Assembly (NCBI GenBank): GCA_963825405.1
Contig: CAWGTB010000003.1
Coordinates: forward strand, 124,001-188,000
DNA: 64,000 bases
Direction of reading: 5' to 3'
DNA from: JACPNO01 sp963825405
Lineage (GTDB): Bacteria; Acidobacteriota; Terriglobia; Bryobacterales; Bryobacteraceae
In this document: positions 10,215 through 19,405 of the stretch, in pieces
How positions within the stretch are numbered: position 1 is the stretch's first letter
How the letters are laid out: each line of letters begins with the position of its first letter
The notes under the pieces: model-generated
What the model was told of the DNA's origin: nothing
Seen by the model: the letters and a program-made list of their open reading frames with translations, nothing else
Databases searched by the model: none
Position numbers and translations under genes: made by a program

Positions 10215-10963
10215 TTAAATGCATGCGTCACTTGATTCCACTGCTGCTCGCAACCAGTCTCTTTGCCGCTCATAAAGAGACCGGTTTCCTCGACCGGACG
10301 GTCACGGTGGACGGCACCACTTACCGCTATCAGGTATACGTGCCTTCCAACTGGACCAAGGCCAGGCAGTGGCCGGTAATCTTTTTTCTGCACGGCGCGG
10401 GGGAACGTGGCGACGACGGCCTGGCTTCGACGCAGGTCGGCATCGGTCGGGCGGTCCGGCTGCACTCCGAGCGTTTTCCTGCCGTGATTGTAATGCCGCA
10501 GTGCCGGAAAGAGATTCAGTGGACCGATCCTAAAATGGAAGCCCAGGCGATGGCGGCGCTGGCGAATGCGATGAAGGAATTCCATGGCGACCCGAACCGG
10601 ATCTACCTCACCGGACTATCGATGGGCGGCTATGGCACGTTCGCATTCGCAGCGCACCACGCCGGAAAATTCGCGGTGGCCGTGCCGATCTGTGGCGGCG
10701 TGGTGCGCCCTAAAGAGAACGCGGTAGGCGACCCGTACACAGAGACCGCGGCCAAGATCGGCAAGACTCCTGTGTGGATGTTCCATGGCGAGGCCGATCC
10801 CTCCGTCCCGGTTACCGAATCGCAGAAGATGAACGCCGCGCTCAAGGCCGCCGGCGGCAACGTGCGCTACACCGAATATCCAGGCGTGGGACACAACTCG
10901 TGGGATCAAGCCTACGAAGATCCCGAGCTTGCCAAATGGATGTTCGAGCAAAAGTTACGGTAG
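10211..10963 (+). CDS. Secreted alpha/beta-hydrolase, esterase/dienelactone-hydrolase-like
   Basis: Predicted periplasmic serine hydrolase of 250 residues. A signal peptide (about 1-20, ending LFAA) precedes a complete alpha/beta-hydrolase domain. The oxyanion region is HGAGERGDD (61-69), the nucleophile Ser137 lies in GLSMGG, and Asp196 (GEADPSVPV) and His228 (GVGHNSWD) complete the triad. The pattern matches the poly(3-hydroxybutyrate)-depolymerase/feruloyl-esterase-like group of putative esterases. Substrate is unknown; an ester of a plant or microbial polymer is plausible. The ATG overlaps the stop of the CRTAC1-type gene (ATGA), so the two form an operon. Confidence 0.85.
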   Translation: MIKCMRHLIPLLLATSLFAAHKETGFLDRTVTVDGTTYRYQVYVPSNWTKARQWPVIFFLHGAGERGDDGLASTQVGIGRAVRLHSERFPAVIVMPQCRKEIQWTDPKMEAQAMAALANAMKEFHGDPNRIYLTGLSMGGYGTFAFAAHHAGKFAVAVPICGGVVRPKENAVGDPYTETAAKIGKTPVWMFHGEADPSVPVTESQKMNAALKAAGGNVRYTEYPGVGHNSWDQAYEDPELAKWMFEQKLR

Positions 10964-11012
10964 CGTTGTCCTAAGCCGGGCGGCCGGAGATCCCTGGTGT
11001 TAGAATCCACCT

Positions 11013-12242
11013 ATGACTTCGCGTAGAACTTTTCTGGGAACCTCTGCCGCGTGCCTGGCTGGCCCTGCGCGGTCCAACAGCGCGACCACCAACCGAGTCA
11101 CTGAGATCGAAACGCGGCTGGCCCGGCACGACCTGAAGAACATCTCCAAAGAAGACCTGCCGACTCCGTGCATGGTCGTCGACCAGGAGATTTTCGACAC
11201 GAACCTGCAGAAGATGGCTGCGCACTGTCGCGATACGGGCGTCCATTTGCGCGGTCACGTGAAGGTTCACAAGAGTGTCGAAATCGCCAAACGGCAACTG
11301 GCGCTTGGAGCCGTTGGAGTCACTTGCGCCACCGTGGCCGAATGCGAATTAATGTCGCACGCCGGAATTAACGGTATTCTGCTGACGCGCCAGGCAACCA
11401 GCAAGAACAACATCGGCCGCGTGATTGCGCTGGCTAAACACGATCCGACTTTCGGGACGGTGGTCGACGATCCGGTCGCGGCCGAATGGTTGCAGCAGGC
11501 GGCGGCTGCCGAAGGCGTCAAAGTTCGAACCGTGGTCGATGTCTATGCGGGGTTGACGCGGCACGGAATCGAGGCCGGAACGCAGGCGCTCGAATTGGCC
11601 AGGAAAGTCGACACGGCTAAGAATTTGAAGCTGGTTGGAATGATGGGTTATTCCGGTAGCGCCTCTCACACCCACGGCTGGGAAGAGCGCATGAAGAAAT
11701 CGCGCGAAGATTTGTCCGGCATGCTGGAAACGTTGGCCAGCGCGCGAGCCGCCGGATTGCAGCTCGAGATCGTCACCGGTGGCAGCACGGGAACCTACAA
11801 CATCGACCCGGAAATCAAGGGATTGACCGAGCTTCAAGCCGGCTCATTCGTCTTTATGGATACGCTCTACCGCGACATTGGCGGCAAGGGCAATCCAAGC
11901 GCGTACACGGATTTCGGCATGGCCTTGACGGTTATGACCACCGTGATCAGCCAGCGGCACCCGCACCAATGCACCATCGACGCCGGCAACAAGGCGCTGC
12001 TGCGGCCCACCGATCAAGTAAAAGGACGTCCTGAAGTGAAGGTTGAGAACCAGGGGGCCGAATACGGCATCCTCGTTTGGAAGGACGGCGAGCGTGATTT
12101 CCAACTCGGGCAACGCGTCGAGCTGTATCCGTCGAATCTGGATATGAGCACGAATGTGTACGACCGTTACTACGTGACCCGGGGAGAACAGTTGGTCGAT
12201 GTGTGGCCGATCATGGGCCGCGCCGGCGCGCCGCAGCGCTGA
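11013..12242 (+). CDS. D-threonine-aldolase/D-serine-dehydratase-like PLP enzyme, Tat-exported
   Basis: Protein of 409 residues with the alanine-racemase-type N-terminal barrel (about 50-290) and the D-serine-dehydratase-like C-terminal domain (about 300-400). The PLP lysine is expected at Lys84 in LRGHVKVHK, matching the family RPHxKTHK pattern. A twin-arginine motif (SRRTFLG, 3-9) suggests export of the folded holoenzyme. The C-terminal metal site of the family (His-x-Cys before the TxNLYD strand) reads PSNLDMSTNVYD here, so the ligands would be Asn375 and Asp377. Activity may differ from D-threonine aldolase; a racemase or dehydratase is possible. It follows the esterase by 49 bp on the same strand. 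Confidence 0.75.
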   Translation: MTSRRTFLGTSAACLAGPARSNSATTNRVTEIETRLARHDLKNISKEDLPTPCMVVDQEIFDTNLQKMAAHCRDTGVHLRGHVKVHKSVEIAKRQLALGAVGVTCATVAECELMSHAGINGILLTRQATSKNNIGRVIALAKHDPTFGTVVDDPVAAEWLQQAAAAEGVKVRTVVDVYAGLTRHGIEAGTQALELARKVDTAKNLKLVGMMGYSGSASHTHGWEERMKKSREDLSGMLETLASARAAGLQLEIVTGGSTGTYNIDPEIKGLTELQAGSFVFMDTLYRDIGGKGNPSAYTDFGMALTVMTTVISQRHPHQCTIDAGNKALLRPTDQVKGRPEVKVENQGAEYGILVWKDGERDFQLGQRVELYPSNLDMSTNVYDRYYVTRGEQLVDVWPIMGRAGAPQR

Positions 12243-12246
12243 TCGG

Positions 12247-12537
12247 TCACCACTGGTGACGGCTTGCGTCATGGATCACGACGCCGCGTGCGGTGAGTTC
12301 GTCCAGCACTTGCGCGACAGCCACGGTAGGTTTGCCATCCCCAGGCACGATCACCGCCCATTGCAGATCTTCTCTAAACTCCCGCGAGCTGATTCGCCAT
12401 GGCTCGAGAGACGGCGGTGTCTTCGCTCCCACCTGAATAAACGACCAATGCCGTACCAGCGCTATCGCAGTGGCTCGATCCGGTTCGGGTCCCCGCACGA
12501 TGAAATGATTGTCGCCATGCACCAGAATCCCAACCAT
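12247..12537 (-). CDS. Small conserved-looking protein of unknown function
   Basis: A 96-residue protein that begins MVGILVHGDNHFIVRGP and ends DASRHQW. It has no signal peptide, membrane segment or recognisable domain. Composition is that of a real globular protein, rich in Val, Ile, Trp and charged residues, with no internal stop. It lies in the same frame as the M20 peptidase, separated from its stop codon by six codons, and should be on the same transcript. No good ribosome-binding site is visible, so it may depend on re-initiation after the peptidase. It converges on the PLP-enzyme gene four bases away. Confidence 0.6.
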   Translation of the reverse strand: MVGILVHGDNHFIVRGPEPDRATAIALVRHWSFIQVGAKTPPSLEPWRISSREFREDLQWAVIVPGDGKPTVAVAQVLDELTARGVVIHDASRHQW

Positions 12538-12555
12538 GAACGAAATCCGCGGGGT

Positions 12556-13950
12556 TCAGTGCTTCGACCCGGCGATTGACGTCACTGCTGTCCAAAAGAA
12601 TTGCACGTGTTTATAAATGGCCTCTTCAAGGACGCGTTCCTGGTCGCTGTGGGCGCCGAAGCCTTTGGGCGCATCTTCAAGATCGGCCATGGCTCCCACT
12701 CCGTAGCACTGGATTCCTTTGCCGCGAAGAAATGCCATGTCGGTTGCGCCGGTCGCCATCACGGGTAGTGTGACGCCTCCGTAGATTTGGTTGTAGGCCG
12801 CTTCGATGGCGTGAAAAGCTTCGGAATCGATGCGGGATGGCGCTGCGCCGGGGCGCTGGTTGCGCGTCTCGGGAATTACTTCGACGGCGGGATCGTTGAT
12901 TACCTTGCGCAGCATGTCGAGGAAGGCGGGCATGTTCTCATCCGGCAGGGCGCGGATGTCGAGCGTGGCAGTGGCCTCCGAGGGGATCACGTTAATCTGG
13001 AAGCCGGCCTGGAAGATGTTGGGCGAAATCGAAGTATGCAGCATGGAATAAGCGCCGGGATCGTTTTCAGCCAGGTATTCCCGGACCGCTGGCGCTTTGG
13101 CGGCATCGAACAGACCCTGGTATCGGGCGGCGTCTTCCGGGGTACTGATGGTGGCGAGTTTTTCGAAGTAGTAACGCGTGGTGTCGTTGAAGCGCATCGG
13201 CGGATCCCACATGGCAACTTTTTCGACCGCGCGCGAGAGATGGACAATTGCGTTGCTGCGCATGGGGCGTGATCCGTGCCCGGAAGGTCCATGAGCAACG
13301 AGGCGGGCGCCGCGAGGTTGTTTTTCCGTGGTCTGGATGAGGGCATATTTCACCTGCCCGCCCATCCGGCGAACACCGCCGCCTTCGGCGATCGCAATTT
13401 CCGCGTCGATGTCGGACCAGTGCTCATTGACGATGTACTCTATGCCGGGGGCGGTTGAGGCTTCTTCGCCGGCTTCGGACAAGAAAATTACGTCGCGATC
13501 GAGTTTCACGTTGTTCCGCTTCAATAGCATCATGGTCATCATCGCGGCCATCAGGTTCGGCTTGTCATCGAGCGTGCCGCGTCCGTAGACCCAACCGCCG
13601 TTGCGCGTGGCGCTGAATGGCGGGTAAGTCCACTTCGCGGCGTCCACTTTGACGGTGTCGCTGTGACCGATGATGAGCAGCGGGCGCTTCGTGCCGTTGC
13701 CCTTGAGGCGCGCAATGATGTTGGCGCGAGCCGGATCTTTCGCCGCCACTATGTAAGGGATCCCTTCGGCGTCGAAGACTTTGCGGACGTAATCGACTAT
13801 GCGGGTTTCGTTGCCGGGCGGGTCGGTGGAATCGATTTGCACCAGCGCCTGGAAATGGCGCATGGCTTCGTCGTTCACCTGCGGCCAGTTGGGCGTTTGC
13901 GCGGACGCGGCAAGAGCGGCTATCAGCAGGAGGGGTAGTACGCTTCGCAT
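12556..13950 (-). CDS. Secreted M20-family metallopeptidase/deacylase
   Basis: Zinc-dependent amidohydrolase or peptidase of 464 residues in the ArgE/DapE/carboxypeptidase-G2 group. A signal peptide (MRSVLPLLLIAALAASAQ) predicts periplasmic location. The di-zinc catalytic site is intact: His in GHSDTVKVD, bridging Asp in GRGTLDDKP, the Glu pair in EAGEE and a C-terminal His in GAHSDQE. The dimerisation (lid) domain lies in the middle, around GPSGHGSRP. M20 enzymes of this size hydrolyse dipeptides or N-acyl amino acids; the exact substrate is not evident. The neighbour downstream is the 96-residue protein; the decayed GlxA gene is 50 bp upstream on the same strand. Confidence 0.88.
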   Translation of the reverse strand: MRSVLPLLLIAALAASAQTPNWPQVNDEAMRHFQALVQIDSTDPPGNETRIVDYVRKVFDAEGIPYIVAAKDPARANIIARLKGNGTKRPLLIIGHSDTVKVDAAKWTYPPFSATRNGGWVYGRGTLDDKPNLMAAMMTMMLLKRNNVKLDRDVIFLSEAGEEASTAPGIEYIVNEHWSDIDAEIAIAEGGGVRRMGGQVKYALIQTTEKQPRGARLVAHGPSGHGSRPMRSNAIVHLSRAVEKVAMWDPPMRFNDTTRYYFEKLATISTPEDAARYQGLFDAAKAPAVREYLAENDPGAYSMLHTSISPNIFQAGFQINVIPSEATATLDIRALPDENMPAFLDMLRKVINDPAVEVIPETRNQRPGAAPSRIDSEAFHAIEAAYNQIYGGVTLPVMATGATDMAFLRGKGIQCYGVGAMADLEDAPKGFGAHSDQERVLEEAIYKHVQFFWTAVTSIAGSKH

Positions 13951-14000
13951 GTCAGAAGTTTAACGCGAGATGCAGCATCGCTGACTGCGAGGCGTCTTGT

Positions 14001-14830
14001 TTACTTTGGGCGCTGGACGCGCGTTTTGTCCCTCTGGTCCAGCTCGCGATAGCGGCGCGCCGCCTCCACGCGCAGCTGCAGCACATACTGGGAAGGCGTC
14101 GTGCCAACTTCGCGCGTGAATACGCGCTCGAAATTCCGTACGCTCATCGACATCCGAGCGGCAAGATCCTCAACCGACAATCTGCTATCGAGATGCTCGG
14201 CAATCCAGATCTGGAGCTCGCGGATCGAAGTCATATCGGAGGCCTGGGACGCGAGCGAAACGCTCACCTGCGGCTGCCCACCCGGCCGCCGTAAAAACAA
14301 CACCAGTTCGCGCGCCGCTTCGTGGGCGATCGCAGCGCCGCAATCTTCTTCCACCCACGCGAGCGCGAGATCGATGCCGGCGGAAAGGCCTGCCGACGTG
14401 TAGATGTTGCCGTCCTTGACCCATAGCGGATCATGCTCGACACGCACGCTCGGATAGCGCGCTGCCAACTCGCGGCCGAACTTCCAGTGCGCGGTCGCGC
14501 GGCGCCCATTCAGCAGCCCAGCCTCGGCGAGCAGAAGAGCACCGGCGCACACCGCCCCGAGCCGCCGCACGTCGACCGCCATCTTCCTCAACCACGCAGA
14601 GAGCGCCGCGTCTCGCACCGATCGGTGCCGAGGCCACAAACCAGCAGCACGGAGTGGCACGCGCCTGCGACTTTGTTGAAGTGATGGCGGGCCATGAAGG
14701 TCAGTACGCTGCCCTCGCCTCCGACGGTCAGACGGTTGGCATTCGTAACCAGGTCGAGTTCATCGATGGGAGGCACCACGACAACGACGATCCGGCGGCG
14801 CAAGCCTGACTTCCTGGACGTGGAGGCCAT
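14001..14830 (-). pseudogene. GlxA-like AraC-family regulator, frameshifted and truncated
   Basis: Remnant of a regulator with an N-terminal DJ-1/PfpI (class I amidotransferase-like) domain and a C-terminal AraC helix-turn-helix. The 5' part, from the ATG at 14830, reads RRRIVVVVVPPIDELDLVTN. Near 14615-14635 the frame changes, and the family sequence resumes with VRDAALSAWLRK and the nucleophile-elbow motif AVCAGALLLAEAG. The C-terminus contains only the first AraC helix-turn-helix (LSVEDLAARMSMSVRNFERVF, here split by me for length as LSVEDLAARMSM and SVRNFERVF) and stops after about twenty more residues. The second helix-turn-helix of AraC proteins is missing and is not found in any downstream frame. 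The frame change could be a sequence error; the short C-terminus is independent evidence of decay. Confidence 0.7.
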
Positions 14831-14883
14831 GCGTCCACTCACTATGCCGCCGCGTCGAAGGGTTTGGCAAGCAGTGCGCCCGT

Positions 14884-16074
14884 CTAGCAGTACGCCAACC
14901 AACTCCCCGGATTTCTCTCTTTGACCCCTCGGAACCACAAACATAGGGGATACATCAGAACCACGACCACCGCCCATACGACGTATACGGCGCCGAGTTC
15001 CAATCCGTACCCTGGTGGATAGGTCTCCGGCGATCCGCCCATCGAGGGCATGGGCAGCCACAAAAAGTCAGCCCGTCCATACCGGAAGAGGGCAATCGGG
15101 ATCGCCAGAAGGTGAGCCAGCAAGAAGTGAACGACGAAGAAAAATAGGGGCGTCCGCCCGAAGACGATCAGAGGATTCCTGGCTGAAAAACTGAAGCGGC
15201 CAAACCACGACAACAGCATCAGAGCCGGCCCGAGCGTCATCAGCAGAAAATCGAGCGACGGCGGGTACTTGTTGCATCGCAGAAACGAAAGCACCGTCAT
15301 ACCGGGAATGGACGAAGACCACGGCTGCGGATCGCCGTATGCGTTGATTCCCCGTATCGCCAGGAATGCGAGTGTCAATCCCAGCCCGATGCGGAACGTC
15401 CATACGCGCTGCCGCGCCGGTTCGAGCATCATGGTTCGCCCGAAGCAGAAGCCATCTGCCATCACTCCAAGCCAAGGCACAAGCGGGTAGGCTGAAACCA
15501 CTAATAGCGGCCCGGCACGAAACGCGCCCTGTTCATGGATCAGATTCCAAACCCAGCCCGCCTTCCCGAAGTCTGCCGCGCGAATCGAATCCGCCAGATT
15601 GTGGAAGATGATCATGGCGATACTCAACGAGGCGAGAATTGCCGCAGGCAGGCGCGCCAGCAGTCCCAACGCAACCATGCACCATCCAAGGGCCCACAGG
15701 ACATTCAGAATGACGGGGCCGGAAGTGAGGCTGAAGAACATGACCAAGCGGAGCACTACCAGATCGAGAAACACGAGCCAGATGCCGCGTTTCCACAGAA
15801 ATCGGGTTAGCTCCCCGAGCGTGCGCCCTCGGCTAAGCCAGTAGAAAGCCCCGATGCCCGCTGTGAACATGAACACGGGCGCGCAAATGTGAGTGATCCA
15901 GCGAGTCATGAAAAGCCACGCAGTGGTCCGGGCCAGATTTTCTGGCGAAAACGACATGGCGCCCCGATGGTGGAATTCGCGGACGTGATCGAGCGCCATG
16001 ATGATCATGACGAAGCCACGCAAAGCATCCACCGAGTTCACCCGGCCACGAGCTTCAGGAATGCGTGTGTTCAT
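14884..16074 (-). CDS. DUF1624/HGSNAT-like membrane acyltransferase
   Basis: Integral membrane protein of 396 residues with about ten transmembrane helices. It belongs to the family of heparan-alpha-glucosaminide N-acetyltransferase-like proteins, recognised by an N-terminal SVDALRGFVMIIMALDHVR stretch with the conserved Asp-His, and by RNPLIVFGRTPLFFFVVH near the C-terminus. These proteins are thought to move acyl groups across the cytoplasmic membrane to sugars or other acceptors; the acceptor here is unknown. No clear ribosome-binding site precedes the ATG. The decayed GlxA gene lies just downstream on the same strand. The 167 bp upstream, shared with a divergent gene, shows no strong motif. 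Confidence 0.8.
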   Translation of the reverse strand: MNTRIPEARGRVNSVDALRGFVMIIMALDHVREFHHRGAMSFSPENLARTTAWLFMTRWITHICAPVFMFTAGIGAFYWLSRGRTLGELTRFLWKRGIWLVFLDLVVLRLVMFFSLTSGPVILNVLWALGWCMVALGLLARLPAAILASLSIAMIIFHNLADSIRAADFGKAGWVWNLIHEQGAFRAGPLLVVSAYPLVPWLGVMADGFCFGRTMMLEPARQRVWTFRIGLGLTLAFLAIRGINAYGDPQPWSSSIPGMTVLSFLRCNKYPPSLDFLLMTLGPALMLLSWFGRFSFSARNPLIVFGRTPLFFFVVHFLLAHLLAIPIALFRYGRADFLWLPMPSMGGSPETYPPGYGLELGAVYVVWAVVVVLMYPLCLWFRGVKERNPGSWLAYC

Positions 16075-16241
16075 TGCACTGAAGAAATGAGGATAGCAGG
16101 GAGAAACTGTTTACCAATAGCTGGAAAGGGAAATGATCAACTCGAGCGGCAACGCGTCGCGTCATGCACCGATGGCGGATTTCGACGCATCTGTGTCGGA
16201 AAACGGCGTGTCTACCTCGGTTAGGATACCTGAGCATACTT

Positions 16242-16940
16242 ATGACGCTTCGTTGGCTTGGGATCGTTAGTGCAATGTTTCCTGCGCTTCTTATGGCGCA
16301 GGATGGACAAATCGGACGCGGCCCGTACGCCCGCATTGCGATGTTGCGTCCCCACGACGAGCAGACGGTCGACTTCGAAGCCGGGTACATGCGCCACCTT
16401 GAGTTCCACCGCCAGGCCAAAGATACGTGGACCTGGTACGGCTGGAGCTTCTGGGCTGGAGAACGGCAGCGTTGGTTCGTCTACGCTTCCTTTGCGCACT
16501 CGGTCGCGAGCCTGGACAACCCTGTGTCTCCGGCCGACGACGAGCGGGACAATGTTTCCAACGTTACGCCGCACGCCCAGTTTCTGGCTAACGCGCTCTA
16601 CGAATACTTGCCCGGTCTCTCGCGCGGCACCGGTGAGCCGCAAGCTACCGCTCGGCTTGAGTTCACGACGGTAGATCTGCTGCCCAGCGCGGAAAAAGCA
16701 TTCGAGGCGGCACTCAGCGTGGACCAATCCAAACTGCAAGGTGAGACTCTTTGGTATCGGATGGTGGCGGGTGGAACCGCTCCGCGCTATGTCCGGCTGC
16801 GTCCGCGGCCCAGTCTGTCGGCGATTATCGACGGCAGGAATGAACAGGCGCTGCCTGAGCAGGTCAACAAGTTGATCGCGAAAACGACCGTCGAGATCCT
16901 GAATCTGCGACCGACTATGAGTCTCGGTCTGAATCGATGA
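16242..16940 (+). CDS. Secreted protein of unknown function
   Basis: Protein of 232 residues with a signal peptide ending ALLMAQ. I do not recognise a domain. The mature part is soluble and rich in Arg and aromatic residues, with a Trp cluster (WTWYGWSFWAGERQRWF) followed by VYASFAHSVASLDNP. The ATG at 16242 is preferred over an upstream in-frame start at 16164 because the signal peptide starts there, though its ribosome-binding site is weak. It overlaps the DinB-like gene by four bases (ATGA), so the two are co-transcribed and probably work in related processes. Confidence 0.65.
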   Translation: MTLRWLGIVSAMFPALLMAQDGQIGRGPYARIAMLRPHDEQTVDFEAGYMRHLEFHRQAKDTWTWYGWSFWAGERQRWFVYASFAHSVASLDNPVSPADDERDNVSNVTPHAQFLANALYEYLPGLSRGTGEPQATARLEFTTVDLLPSAEKAFEAALSVDQSKLQGETLWYRMVAGGTAPRYVRLRPRPSLSAIIDGRNEQALPEQVNKLIAKTTVEILNLRPTMSLGLNR

Positions 16941-17464
16941 CACCCGATTCGCAGGCGGGACCATCGATTTATCGCGAAAGGTTGTTCACGCTGCTGGGCG
17001 ACCAAGATCCTTTGGAGATAATGGCGCAGACGGCGTTCATACTGGCGGAGATCGTGCGGACGCACCCGGCGGCGGTGCTGCGGACTCGGCCGTTTGAACG
17101 AAAATGGACGCCCAATGAGATCATCGGCCACCTCGTCGACGGCGAGTGGGTGTATGGATATCGACTGAGGCTGATTCTTTGCGAGAGCAATCCAATGATC
17201 ATGGGCACAAACCAGGATTCGTGGGTGGCCGCCCAACGTCACAATCAGCGCGAGCCGTCAGAACTAGTCGTGATGTTTCGCACCCTCCGCCAGTTCAATC
17301 TGGCGTTGTGGAAACTTATGTCACCGGCGGACCTGAAGCGCACCGGCCAGCACAACGAGCGCGGCCCGGAGTCGCTGGCTGTAGTGTTGCGAATGCTGGC
17401 CGGTCACGACCTTTCGCACTTGGACCAAATCTCGCGATACATTCTAGCCGCTCGCCGTGAATAG
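16937..17464 (+). CDS. DinB-like four-helix protein
   Basis: Protein of 175 residues of the DinB/YfiT superfamily, four-helix bundles that bind a metal ion with three His and often act as thiol-dependent transferases or hydrolases. The expected pattern is present: a His in WTPNEIIGHLVDGEW and a second region HDLSHLDQI near the C-terminus. No signal peptide, so cytoplasmic. Many genomes carry dozens of such paralogues, and a specific substrate cannot be given. It overlaps the preceding secreted-protein gene by four bases and converges on the propeller gene 19 bp later. Confidence 0.75.
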   Translation: MTPDSQAGPSIYRERLFTLLGDQDPLEIMAQTAFILAEIVRTHPAAVLRTRPFERKWTPNEIIGHLVDGEWVYGYRLRLILCESNPMIMGTNQDSWVAAQRHNQREPSELVVMFRTLRQFNLALWKLMSPADLKRTGQHNERGPESLAVVLRMLAGHDLSHLDQISRYILAARRE

Positions 17465-17483
17465 TGCAGTTGGCGCGGCGGGC

Positions 17484-19268
17484 TCAGCGCTTGATCATGG
17501 TCTGCCAGTTCATCGAAATATTTATCGGCCGAACTGCGCCCTCATCGAACAGCCGGCTGATCAGGAGTCGCTGCCCATCGGGGCGTATATCGTAAGTGAG
17601 GTTGTCCGGTTCGATATCGTGAGGATCAAAAAGCGCTGTGGGAGTACCGGCGGCGAATTTGGCTCCCAATTTCACCGGCACCGCCATGATCTTGCCGTCC
17701 GGCGCTTTGAAAAACAGCTCTTTGCCATCGCGCCGCCAGCGCGGCCAGGTGCCGCCGTTGATGGAGACTTGCCATTTGCGCGCCGTCAATGCGCCGCCAT
17801 CGGGAAAAGGCCGCACATAGACTTCCCAGCGGCCTGATTCGTCGGACCAATAGGCGATCCAGCGGCCATCCGGCGAGAATTGTCCGTCGCCTTCGTTGAA
17901 ATCGGTTCGGACTGCCGCCAGAGGTTTTCGGTCGCCGGCGAGAGGCAGGATCCAAAGGTCCCATTTTGTTTTTGCATCCACTTGAGCGAATAAAATGAAG
18001 CGCCCGTCCCGCGACCAGTCCATCGGAACCGAAAATACGTCGGCTCTCACCAGCAACTCCTCGGTGTCGGGGTGCTGGACATCTACGCGGTACAAGCCAT
18101 AGCCTGGCGGCGCGGTCTTGCCGAACACGATCCAGTGGCCATTCGGTGACCAGACAGGAAACAATTGCGCGCCGCTCCCGGAGGTGAGACGCGTTTCCGG
18201 GCCGCTGAGCAATTTGTTCAGCCAGATGTTCCCGGTCGGAGGCAGCAAGGCATCCAGTTTGCTCACGGCTACGCGTTCGCCGTCGGGCGAGAGCGCAGGA
18301 TTGAAGTACGGTCCACGTGCATCGAGGTCCGCGATTTGCTTGCCGCCGCGATCGAACCAGGTGAGTTGTCTGGTGAGGCCAGACAGGCTGCGCCAGACGA
18401 GCACGCCGTTGCTGGAGACAGAAAAATCGCTGGTGTGGCTGTTAGCGCCGTGCGCCACGCGATTGACGACGACAACAGGCTGCCCGCTGAGGATCAGTTT
18501 CTGCGCGTCGAAGGCTTGCGCCATTAGGTTGTCATCCTGCAGGAAAAACAGGTGCCCGGATGAGGCGTAGCCAATGTGGGAAGATCCGGACAGCAGGCGG
18601 CTACCCCTCTCGTCATCCTTGTGGTCAGCCTTGGCCTGGCTGTCTCCGATGAATATGCCGTTGTTGTCTGTCCGATTGCTGATCGCCACGTAGAGGAAGT
18701 GGCGCCCGTCGGGAAGAAACTCCGGCTGCTGGTGCGAGACTTCCTGACGTGAGGAGTCGAGCGTGGTGACGTGGACCGGTTCGCCGCCTGCGGCGGGAAT
18801 GCGCGAGAGTCCGCCAGTGCCCTCCGCCGCAAAGACGATGGTCCCCCGGCTTCCCCACGAGCCGCCGTGTCCGTCAGGCGAATCGCACAAAGTTTGCGGC
18901 GCGCCGCCTTGGATAGATACTGTCTTTAGTTTTCCATCAGCGAAGAATGCCAGCACGCGGCTACCAGGCGACCAGAACGGATACCTCGCGTTGGCGGTCC
19001 CAGCCAAAGGCTGCGCGGAATTAGCATTCAGCGGCCGCACCCAAATCCGGCTCTTCCCGTTGTCGTCCACACCGATGAAAGCGAGCCGCGAACCGTCCGG
19101 GGAAATCAGTCCGGGACCCGCGGAATCAAGGTCCGCGAAGGTCACCTTTTCAGGAGGGACGATCAGTTGCAGTGGTTTCTGCCGCGAGCAGGCGAGGTCA
19201 ACGACAAGTACGGCCACCACAAGCGGCGCGAGCCGCGCTGAAACGCAACGATCCAACGAGTACCTCAT
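17484..19268 (-). CDS. TolB-like WD40-type beta-propeller protein
   Basis: Protein of 594 residues. A hydrophobic N-terminal segment (about 12-27, ending LACS) anchors or exports it; the Cys is not in a good lipobox. The rest is a series of PD40/TolB-type blades with the repeated signature SPDG or SPNG followed by a strand, such as ISPDGSRLAFIG, WSPNGHWIVFG, WSRDGRFILFA and FSPDGRWIAYWS. This arrangement closely resembles the periplasmic half of acidobacterial Ser/Thr protein kinases, but no kinase domain is present here or beside it. It may be a stand-alone sensor or binding protein. It is divergent from the phospholipase gene, with 179 bp between them. Confidence 0.8.
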   Translation of the reverse strand: MRYSLDRCVSARLAPLVVAVLVVDLACSRQKPLQLIVPPEKVTFADLDSAGPGLISPDGSRLAFIGVDDNGKSRIWVRPLNANSAQPLAGTANARYPFWSPGSRVLAFFADGKLKTVSIQGGAPQTLCDSPDGHGGSWGSRGTIVFAAEGTGGLSRIPAAGGEPVHVTTLDSSRQEVSHQQPEFLPDGRHFLYVAISNRTDNNGIFIGDSQAKADHKDDERGSRLLSGSSHIGYASSGHLFFLQDDNLMAQAFDAQKLILSGQPVVVVNRVAHGANSHTSDFSVSSNGVLVWRSLSGLTRQLTWFDRGGKQIADLDARGPYFNPALSPDGERVAVSKLDALLPPTGNIWLNKLLSGPETRLTSGSGAQLFPVWSPNGHWIVFGKTAPPGYGLYRVDVQHPDTEELLVRADVFSVPMDWSRDGRFILFAQVDAKTKWDLWILPLAGDRKPLAAVRTDFNEGDGQFSPDGRWIAYWSDESGRWEVYVRPFPDGGALTARKWQVSINGGTWPRWRRDGKELFFKAPDGKIMAVPVKLGAKFAAGTPTALFDPHDIEPDNLTYDIRPDGQRLLISRLFDEGAVRPINISMNWQTMIKR

Positions 19269-19405
19269 CCTTCAGAATCGCATGCGACCGCGCGATGCGC
19301 CCAACCAGCACAACGAAAAAAGGGGCGCAAGTTTCTAACCAAATCACACAATCGAAATCTGAACATCATCTTGTCGCAATAAGCGGGCCTTAAGCTGCTT
19401 GAAGC

